A stretch of DNA of 7,298 nucleotides from positions 1-7,298 of the forward strand of contig JAFSTL010000049.1 of NCBI GenBank assembly GCA_017450545.1, in the 5' to 3' direction. The position numbers and the translations under genes are program-made. Positions within the stretch are counted from its first letter, which is position 1. Every line of letters starts with the position of its first letter. Shown in pieces: positions 1-5,526 of the stretch. The notes beneath the pieces are model-generated. The model made no database searches. It was not told the origin of the DNA and saw only the letters and a list, made by a program, of their open reading frames with translations. The DNA is from Alphaproteobacteria bacterium. GTDB taxonomy: Bacteria; Pseudomonadota; Alphaproteobacteria; RUG11792.

Positions 1-524
1 CTATTGCCGAAGTGTATTTTTTAGATTTCGTCAAGTTGTTTTTGGGGAAAATTTCTTATAGCTTCCGTAACGTTCGGAATAAACATTACTGTTGTACATC
101 TTTATCAATGTTTTGGTATCACGACGTCCCAGCGCCCACCCGATGAGTTTTTTGCTTCGATGATCAATAGTTTTCCAGATCCACAATTTTTGAGTTTTTT
201 TTTGAAATAATGATACATTTCATCCATTTCTACTTCCGTAACCGTTGCAATATCAGTCTTTTCAGGTATAAACTTGTCATGCATTTTGTGTTACCACCGC
301 ATTACACTTTGCGTCGTTACCCCAACGATCTTGCCCGTAGCTCTCATCGACAAGCCCGACAAAAACAGTATCAGAGCCAAAATTTTATCTTTTTCGGGTT
401 TGCCACGTGGCGTAGTTTTTGTATATTGATACCCACAAGTTTTGCACTTATACCTCCGGTATTCTTTCATATGCCCATTTTTATGCGCCGCTGTACAGCC
501 ACATTTTAAACATTTTAGTTCCAT
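1..524 (-). pseudogene. IS1-family transposase (InsA/InsB type), disrupted and truncated by the window edge
   Basis: The start is ATG at 524-522, with AGGA (533-530) five bases upstream. The N-terminal part has a zinc ribbon (CLKCG, then CKTCG) and a helix-turn-helix segment (GLSMRATGKIVGVTTQSV), as in InsA. An in-frame TAA at 293-291 interrupts it right after MRW. The same frame then resumes through HKMHDKFIPEK to VEMDEMYHYFKKK, which carries the first catalytic Asp. One base is missing in the A9 run at 203-195. In the shifted frame the text continues TQKLWIWKTIDHRSKKLIGW, then RRDTKTLIKMYN, then RYGSYKKFSPK. A second single A is missing from the A-run at 43-39, after which NNLTKSKKYTSAI follows, a typical IS1 segment. 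The region of the second catalytic Asp looks shortened and reads YSERYGSY where TDRYGSY would be expected. The copy cannot encode an intact transposase unless the sequence has errors. The rest of the gene is outside the window. Confidence 0.88.
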
Positions 525-593
525 AACATTCCTGATAAATCAAACTTTGCCTTATGATCTTACCATACTACATTGCTAAGGTGAATCCCTCAG
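1..593 (-). mobile_element. Degraded IS1-family insertion sequence, partial (runs off the left edge)
   Basis: The element is recognised by its transposase reading frame (see the separate entry). Only the end upstream of the transposase is inside the window; the other end lies to the left. The outer boundary was not proven because no matching inverted repeat or target-site duplication is visible. IS1-type elements usually have about 50 to 70 bases between the terminal repeat and the transposase start. That places the end near 575-595, where the outward-reading sequence is CTGAGGGATTCACCTTAGC (593 to 575). A possible weak promoter for the transposase lies inside this end. The family call is firm; the right boundary is an estimate. 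Confidence 0.6.
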
Positions 594-599
594 ATTGGC

Positions 600-629
600 T
601 TGACAGAAGTAAAAAAAATTAGATATGAT
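600..629 (+). promoter_or_regulatory. Near-consensus sigma70 promoter for the secreted-protein gene
   Basis: The -35 box TTGACA (600-605) is a perfect match. The spacer is 18 bases. The -10 box TATGAT (624-629) matches five of six positions. Transcription would start near 636, giving a leader of about 33 bases that carries GAGG (660-663) before the ATG at 669. It is the strongest-looking promoter in the window and begins only a few bases outside the inferred end of the IS element. Confidence 0.72.
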
Positions 630-668
630 AAAAATATAAGGTTGAGAGTTTTTTACTATGAGGTAAAA

Positions 669-1220
669 ATGAATAAATTTTCGAAGGTACTGAGCTTTTC
701 GCTCGTTGTGATGAGCGCGGTCGTAAACGCTGATATGACTAAAGTAATTGAGAATTCAGAAACAAATAGCACAAGAATTTACGAGAAAAAAGAAAAACCA
801 AAAGTTAAAGAAATCAGGCTCAGCAAGTTTGATGCAAGGATATACGATGATGCGCCCCATGATAGTGATACCCAGGCATGGGATCAGTTGGCATACAGTA
901 CTAACAGATCTTTTGCAAAAGCTGTGATGATTTTCCAGGACAGTTATCGAGAACATTTGGACAGGCAACGCGCGAAGACAAATCCATCAGATTTGCTAAG
1001 AGAGGATAATTACAAGTATTTCTTGACATTATACGACGTACTCATAAATGAATTCACAAAAATGACGTTCAATATAGTGTATGAAGATGATAGTGTAAGT
1101 TACGTAAATAAGGATGAAGACGATATAATCGAATGTATTGCTAATGGACGGAGTAATTACAAAGATATAGCACGGTATGACGCGTCCAATTGGAATTATT
1201 TGCTGCTTATAAATGTTTGA
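669..1220 (+). CDS. Secreted protein of unknown function; probably the first part of a stop-interrupted gene
   Basis: The ATG at 669 is chosen because GAGG (660-663) lies five bases upstream and because the protein then opens with a Sec signal peptide: Lys near the N-terminus, a hydrophobic stretch around residues 7-19, and a likely cleavage site VVNA|DM after residue 21. A further upstream in-frame start (TTG at 600) is rejected because it lies in the -35 box. The predicted product is 183 residues. The mature part is hydrophilic, rich in Lys, Asp and Glu, and probably periplasmic or exported. I recognise no domain. The frame ends at TGA (1218-1220) but stays open from 1221 into the next ORF with no other stop, so this is probably the N-terminal part of a protein of about 484 codons. 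It could be a recent pseudogene, a readthrough product, a sequencing error, or a genuine short protein. Confidence 0.7.
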   Translation: MNKFSKVLSFSLVVMSAVVNADMTKVIENSETNSTRIYEKKEKPKVKEIRLSKFDARIYDDAPHDSDTQAWDQLAYSTNRSFAKAVMIFQDSYREHLDRQRAKTNPSDLLREDNYKYFLTLYDVLINEFTKMTFNIVYEDDSVSYVNKDEDDIIECIANGRSNYKDIARYDASNWNYLLLINV

Positions 1221-1259
1221 AACCAAGTTAAAAACAGCGATGCTAAAATAGATTCGAAA

Positions 1260-2123
1260 ATGATAGAAAAGACGGCACAAAAAATATTAGAGAATGACAT
1301 GTATAAGGAATATAAGTCAGAATTAACTAATGCAGTCCATGATATAACTCAATATTTCAACGAACTGGATTTATATTCATACTTACGAAAGATAAGAGAT
1401 TTAAATTTAAATCCACAAAATATAAAGAACACACGCGACTTACTAAAACTAAGATCTTTATTCGAAACACATAAGATAGAAAGACGTGTCGCTGATGGCA
1501 GTTGGTATGACAAAGTTGTGCTAATTCCGCAAAAAGCTAAGGATGAATGCGTATATTACTTCACATGGAAAGGGCAAACCGTTAATAGATACAAATATGC
1601 TGACACAGAGCATAGGTATGAAGCATATAAAAAACCAGAGGGATTCATTCTTGTAAACTTCGAAAAGCTTCATGAATATATCCCAGAAAAAAATCGAAAA
1701 GAGGGGCAGTTGTTTAAAGCCACATACAAAAATGGTGAACTAACAGCAAGAGATTCTATTATGTTGGATACGCTGTCTAGCAGGTTCCTCACAAGTTGCC
1801 GAATAATGGAAGTACAAGAGGTTGTTCGAGAACTTTATAAACAAGCGGAAAATGACACATTAACTGAGGAAGAAAAAACATTTTTAGATTTGTATAATCT
1901 TTCGAAATTAGAAATGGACGAGACGAAACCATTGTTACACATAAACGATATAAAACATTACAATGCAAAGATCGAAGAACTCTGGAATAAGTTCGATATG
2001 GGAGAAGCTGACCCAAGAAAAGTAAACACCAAAGAATTGGTACGATTCATACAGAACATATATGAAAAATGGAGAGTTAGGTTGGGATACGATCGTAATG
2101 AATATAGGTTAGATAACTACTAA
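1260..2123 (+). CDS. Protein of unknown function; probably the C-terminal part of the gene begun at 669
   Basis: The ORF encodes 287 residues if started at the ATG at 1260. No Shine-Dalgarno precedes that ATG: the upstream bases are A-rich with no GG pair. No signal peptide or membrane segment is present. The reading frame is identical to that of the upstream secreted-protein ORF, and 1221-1259 has no stop, so the ATG at 1260 may simply be an internal Met. The product is highly charged and predicted mostly helical in its C-terminal half (for example around TLTEEEKTFLDLYNLSK), with a Tyr- and Lys-rich middle part (YYFTWKGQTVNRYKYADTEH). No family is recognised. A codon pattern favouring A-ending codons, like that of the upstream ORF, agrees with a common origin. 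It ends in TAA. If the upstream TGA is real and not read through, this part may be untranslated. Confidence 0.62.
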   Translation: MIEKTAQKILENDMYKEYKSELTNAVHDITQYFNELDLYSYLRKIRDLNLNPQNIKNTRDLLKLRSLFETHKIERRVADGSWYDKVVLIPQKAKDECVYYFTWKGQTVNRYKYADTEHRYEAYKKPEGFILVNFEKLHEYIPEKNRKEGQLFKATYKNGELTARDSIMLDTLSSRFLTSCRIMEVQEVVRELYKQAENDTLTEEEKTFLDLYNLSKLEMDETKPLLHINDIKHYNAKIEELWNKFDMGEADPRKVNTKELVRFIQNIYEKWRVRLGYDRNEYRLDNY

Positions 2124-2134
2124 AAAGAAGAACG

Positions 2135-2190
2135 TAGCAGTGGGAGCAAGCCTACTGCTATGTAAATAGCATTGGTGCAAGCCCATGCTG
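2135..2190 (+). repeat. Tandem pair of near-identical stem-loops with GCAAG loops
   Basis: Hairpin 1 pairs TAGCAGTGGG (2135-2144) with CCTACTGCTA (2151-2160): a 10-bp stem with one G-T wobble and the loop AGCAAG. Hairpin 2 pairs AGCATTGG (2168-2175) with CCCATGCT (2182-2189): an 8-bp stem with one T-C mismatch and the loop TGCAAG. A further T-G wobble at 2167/2190 can close it. Both units share TAGCA-N-TGG, then GCAAGCC, then the complementary arm, so they are a short direct repeat of a palindrome. No T-run follows either, so neither looks like an intrinsic terminator. The second overlaps the spacer region of the promoter at 2198-2206. They could be a tandem protein-binding site, an RNA regulatory motif at the end of the upstream transcript, or a small palindromic repeat family. 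I do not recognise a known riboswitch. Confidence 0.7.
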
Positions 2191-2197
2191 GAATATG

Positions 2198-2206
2198 TGA
2201 TATAAT
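2198..2206 (+). promoter_or_regulatory. Extended -10 promoter for the DUF4167 gene
   Basis: The sequence TGATATAAT contains a perfect TATAAT (2201-2206) preceded by TG at the extended -10 position. No good -35 box is seen 16 to 18 bases upstream, where the arm of the second stem-loop lies. Transcription would start near 2213, giving a leader of about 28 bases with AGGAG at 2228-2232. Confidence 0.5.
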
Positions 2207-2240
2207 TGCATGAGCTAGGTTTTTGTTAGGAGCAGAGAAG

Positions 2241-2579
2241 ATGTTAGTAAAAGACGCTATGACGAACGTAAGGGGCAAGTCATACTATGTTAATCAGAGA
2301 GCTAAGTTTTTGCATCATGCTAAGGAAGCAATGACTTCTGGAGATAGGGTTTTATATGAGTATAATTTGCAGTGTGCGGATCATTACAATCGGATAATTC
2401 TTGAAAAATTTACACCACCGGTGACCCCTGGTTCGGGTGAAGGCAGTCCTGAGAACGCGGATGCAGATGCGACCCTCGTTGCTCAAGCAGAATCTCGTCC
2501 ACGAACATTTCAGCGGCGCAAACGGTGCATCAGACCAAGACCAAAAGCTGTTCAAGTGCAAATTGAGGAGGATCAATAA
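2241..2579 (+). CDS. DUF4167 domain protein, short form
   Basis: The ATG at 2241 is supported by AGGAG (2228-2232) eight bases upstream. The product is 112 residues. Residues 10-54 match the DUF4167 core as I know it: an RG start (R11-G12), a helix ending in AKEA, the signature SGDRV (33-37), then a second helix with CADHYNRII (45-53), equivalent to the usual HAEHYFRII. The family is alphaproteobacterial, of unknown molecular function, and is often suspected of RNA binding because of its basic, Asn- and Arg-rich N-terminal tail. That tail, usually some 60 residues, is absent here. Instead the basic patch is C-terminal (residues 86-102, with RPR, QRRKR and RPRPK), joined by a low-complexity Gly/Pro/Ala/Asp linker (58-84). 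It is a soluble cytoplasmic protein with its own promoter. The family call is firm; the function is unknown. Confidence 0.85.
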   Translation: MLVKDAMTNVRGKSYYVNQRAKFLHHAKEAMTSGDRVLYEYNLQCADHYNRIILEKFTPPVTPGSGEGSPENADADATLVAQAESRPRTFQRRKRCIRPRPKAVQVQIEEDQ

Positions 2580-2596
2580 GGTGATCTGTTGTTCTT

Positions 2597-2625
2597 TTGA
2601 AAAATTAACGGTTTTTTAACATTAT
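2597..2625 (+). promoter_or_regulatory. Probable sigma70 promoter for the anchored repeat protein
   Basis: The -35 box TTGAAA (2597-2602) matches five of six positions. The spacer is exactly 17 bases, and the -10 box CATTAT (2620-2625) matches four of six. The predicted start near 2632 gives a leader of about 33 bases containing GAGG before the ATG at 2666. Cotranscription from the DUF4167 gene is also possible because no clear terminator separates them. Confidence 0.45.
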
Positions 2626-2665
2626 TTGGGTAACCTTAAGTAAGAAAGATTTGAGGACGAAAAAA

Positions 2666-3394
2666 ATGTCTAAGAAATTTTGTTTGCTTGTTGGTTCCAT
2701 AGCCGTGATTGGTGTCGCGATAGCTTTTTATTCATCTAGAACAGGTGAAAAGAACCAACCGCAAACTGAAGATAAAATTGTTGAAAGACCGGTTTCTAAA
2801 AACAAAGAAAGCGGGGATCCAAAAAAGATACACAAGGACATACTGCGTCAAATAGCTTCCGGAAAAGATACTGTTTATGGCATATCTCCAGATATGGCTG
2901 AGAAGGAATTGGAGAGAAGGGCAGGGGATGAGCCTGAAATAGATAAATCGCGAGCAGATGTTACAAAATTGCCATTTGAGATTGTTAAATTTATATCAAA
3001 GTCGCCAGTCTCCCTTGCAGGGGTATCTCCGAAACGTGCTATGAACGAACTAGTTCGCCGATATCTATCAATAGATTTAACCGACTCAGGTGATGTTAAT
3101 TCTGCGATTTTGTTGGAAGCGCTTAATCACCGAAATGAGACAAAGGCGGTGGAGGACTGGGCAAAAAATGAAGATGCAGAGGCGGTTGAGGCGTTTTTGA
3201 AGGAAGAGGCAGACCGTGACCCGTCATCAATCGCGAATTTTGCTCTGGGGTTGAAGAAATTGGACAGCGAGCGAGATGTTGGGATGAGCTATATGGAGAG
3301 GTATGCAACACATGCTCACGGCGACGCGTTTGATAATCCAGATGAGGAAAAATCCTATAAGGAGCTAATCGAAGCAATTAAAAAATTGAAGTGA
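2666..3394 (+). CDS. Membrane-anchored protein of unknown function with a two-copy internal repeat
   Basis: The ATG at 2666 is chosen because GAGG lies about nine bases upstream; the in-frame TTG at 2651 would include that site in the coding region. The product is 242 residues. Residues 1-4 are basic and residues 5-23 hydrophobic, giving an N-terminal signal anchor or uncleaved signal; the Cys at position 6 is too early for a lipobox. A charged linker follows (24-55). Residues 59-85 and 106-132 are two copies of the same 27-residue motif, sharing I at position 1, I/V-S-P around GISP and GVSP, Ala, and the ending EL-x-RR. The rest (145-242) is Glu-, Asp- and Ala-rich and probably helical. The bulk would lie in the periplasm. 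I recognise no family and see no catalytic motif. It ends 46 bases from the convergent PBP1A gene. Confidence 0.75.
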   Translation: MSKKFCLLVGSIAVIGVAIAFYSSRTGEKNQPQTEDKIVERPVSKNKESGDPKKIHKDILRQIASGKDTVYGISPDMAEKELERRAGDEPEIDKSRADVTKLPFEIVKFISKSPVSLAGVSPKRAMNELVRRYLSIDLTDSGDVNSAILLEALNHRNETKAVEDWAKNEDAEAVEAFLKEEADRDPSSIANFALGLKKLDSERDVGMSYMERYATHAHGDAFDNPDEEKSYKELIEAIKKLK

Positions 3395-3441
3395 ATTCAT
3401 ATCTTCATACCAGCGGGCGAGGGTAGGGCGTAACTGCCAGG

Positions 3442-5526
3442 TCATGAGCAACCGTTTCTTATTAAGCTTTTTGCGAAGTTTGCGAATATAGGAAGAGCGA
3501 CCTTCGCTCCGGACATATGCTCGCCCAGTGATTTAGGGAATGCATACCCCACAAAAGTGCAAACCAGCAGTGTTTTCGAGGTTGTCTCGATTGCACCTAA
3601 AAACCAAGCATCTTTAAAATTGTTGGTCGTGCCAGTTTTTCCATAAAATTTTACATTCAATTGTTGTTCCAGTGTGGCAATTCTGTGCCCGGTTCCTATG
3701 ATTACGGCGTCATGAAGAATATTCTTCATAGTTTCAGCCGTTTGTTCACTTATCACTTGTCGCGGAGGCTCGCGACTGACCAGCCATTTCAGGTTTGCTT
3801 GTTTTATAAACCGCGGGTTTATCATCTTTCCCTTATTAAAAAATGCAGAAAATGCTTTTAATAACTGCAATGGACAAATTTCTATAGAACCTAACACAGC
3901 CGATATTGGTACATTACGTTTTATTAATCCAAAGGATTTTAACGTATTCGATATATTATCCATTCCAATATCTAAAGCTAAATTAACTGTTGTTAAATTT
4001 CGTGAATATATCAAACCATCTCGCAGCGACGTTTTTCCATGTTCTTTTCCATCATAATTATGCGGTGTATATTTTGCGCCAGATTTTAGTGTTATTGTGA
4101 CCAGCTTATCATCCACGATGGCGCACTCATCCTTACCATTTTCCAGCGCAGAAACGTATACAAACGGCTTTATCGTTGAACCAGGCTGACGCTTTGCTTG
4201 TGTCATGCAGTTAAAAGCGCAAATATCAGGGCTATATCCGCCAACTAGCGCCAAAATATCTCCATTATTCGCATCCATAACAATTATGCCCCCCGTTACT
4301 TTCGGATATTGATATATTTCATATATGTCCGTATCCAACTTTCTGCATAAAATAACATCGCCTGGTTTATGCTTATGTTCTTTATAACGTCCATCTGGAA
4401 TTTCAACATTTATCAACTTTCCATCAGCGTCTTGACAAATTAAATGTTTCTTCTTTACAAATTTCACCAAGCAAGATTTAATTTTGTTGAGAGTTACAGG
4501 CAATTTTGAATTTATTTGTGCTAAATTTATCTCTTTGTTTTCCTTTATATTTCCTATCGTCCCGTGCCACTTTGTTTGTTTTGTATATTCAATTATTCCA
4601 TCTTCAAGAGCTTTTTGTGCTAGGGTTTGGATATGTCTATCCAAAGTAGTCGTTATCTGATACCCATTCCTAAAAAAGTCATCCCTGGAAATGAATTTTG
4701 TTGCTATACGAAATATTTCTTCGGCAAAATATGGGGCGTATAGTTTTTCTTTTTTGTTCTTGAGTTTCAATTTTTTATTAAAATTATGTATAAATGTATT
4801 ATAATCAATATACCCCATTTCATACATTTGGTTTAATATTTTTTGTCGTTTTCTCAATAATCTCAATGAATTTTTTTTGTTTATATAAACCATCGGAGCG
4901 CTTGGAATTGATGCAAGAAAAGCGGCTTCATTCGGTTCAATATTTTCCAAACTTTTTCCGAAATAATAATTGCAAGCTTCCAATATTCCATAGCATCCTT
5001 TTCCGAGATATAATTGGTTTAGATATATTTCCAATATAGTATCCTTGGGAATAGTTGATTCGATTCGAACAGCCATAATGGCTTCTCGTATTTTCCGAGA
5101 AATCGTTCTGCTGTTACCGACCAACAAGTTTTTGGCTAACTGTTGAGTTATTGTCGAACCACCGGTCGGTCTTGTTTCCCAATTGTTTCTCGCCGTATTG
5201 TCCAATATCGCGCGAATCAAACAGCGTATATTTATTCCAGAATGTGTGTAAAACTCTCTGTCCTCAGCAACTATGAACGCTCCTTTTATTAAAGCAGGTA
5301 TCTTTTTTGCGTTCACAATAACACGGTGTTCTGAGGCATATTCCTCCAACAATTTTCCATCTTTGTCAAATATCCTAGTCGTTTGGGGCGGTAAATATTG
5401 CGTTAACGTTGCAGCGCTTGGCAAATCCTGTCCATACCTATACAAAAGCGCAAATATTGTTGTTAACAACACAAATAGTATGCTAATTATATAGTATAAC
5501 AAAGCCTTTGCTTTTATTAAAAACAT
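3442..5526 (-). CDS. mrcA: Bifunctional class A penicillin-binding protein, PBP1A type
   Basis: The enzyme polymerises lipid II into glycan strands and cross-links their stem peptides at the outer face of the inner membrane. The ATG at 5526-5524 gives 694 residues, somewhat short for the family. Residues 8-30 form the membrane anchor. The glycosyltransferase domain (about 45-220) has all five motifs: EDREFYTHSG (catalytic E88), GGSTITQQLAKN (122-133), RKIRE (second Glu E148), EIYLNQLYLGKGCYG and AAFLASIPSAP. A region at about 290-410 fits the OB-like insertion that marks PBP1A. The transpeptidase domain has SxxK (S450-T-I-K453), SRN (508-510) and KTGT (630-633), so both activities look intact. 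The motif 1 position usually written G-x-D reads GIN (97-99). The start overlaps the stop of the upstream M23 gene as TGATG, and no Shine-Dalgarno precedes it, which suggests coupled translation. No clear terminator lies downstream. Confidence 0.95.
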   Translation of the reverse strand: MFLIKAKALLYYIISILFVLLTTIFALLYRYGQDLPSAATLTQYLPPQTTRIFDKDGKLLEEYASEHRVIVNAKKIPALIKGAFIVAEDREFYTHSGINIRCLIRAILDNTARNNWETRPTGGSTITQQLAKNLLVGNSRTISRKIREAIMAVRIESTIPKDTILEIYLNQLYLGKGCYGILEACNYYFGKSLENIEPNEAAFLASIPSAPMVYINKKNSLRLLRKRQKILNQMYEMGYIDYNTFIHNFNKKLKLKNKKEKLYAPYFAEEIFRIATKFISRDDFFRNGYQITTTLDRHIQTLAQKALEDGIIEYTKQTKWHGTIGNIKENKEINLAQINSKLPVTLNKIKSCLVKFVKKKHLICQDADGKLINVEIPDGRYKEHKHKPGDVILCRKLDTDIYEIYQYPKVTGGIIVMDANNGDILALVGGYSPDICAFNCMTQAKRQPGSTIKPFVYVSALENGKDECAIVDDKLVTITLKSGAKYTPHNYDGKEHGKTSLRDGLIYSRNLTTVNLALDIGMDNISNTLKSFGLIKRNVPISAVLGSIEICPLQLLKAFSAFFNKGKMINPRFIKQANLKWLVSREPPRQVISEQTAETMKNILHDAVIIGTGHRIATLEQQLNVKFYGKTGTTNNFKDAWFLGAIETTSKTLLVCTFVGYAFPKSLGEHMSGAKVALPIFANFAKSLIRNGCS

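Noticed and set aside
1218..1220. TGA read as Trp (genetic code 4) to explain the open frame across 1218-1220
   Set aside because: TGA ends three other genes in sensible places: 3392-3394, 3444-3442 (PBP1A) and 5528-5526 (M23, in a TGATG overlap). The genes also use TGG for Trp. Reassignment would add unlikely tails to these proteins.
2135..2190. Known riboswitch or CRISPR-like repeat
   Set aside because: Only two repeat units with a 6-base gap, so not a CRISPR array. The loops and stems do not fit SAM-II, preQ1, mini-ykkC, cobalamin or glycine consensus features that I can recall.
3386..3441. Possible bidirectional terminator between the convergent genes
   Set aside because: The only pairing seen is a 5-bp TGAAG/CTTCA stem around an 11-base loop holding the palindrome TGAATTCA. 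It lacks a GC-rich stem and a T-run, so it was not called.
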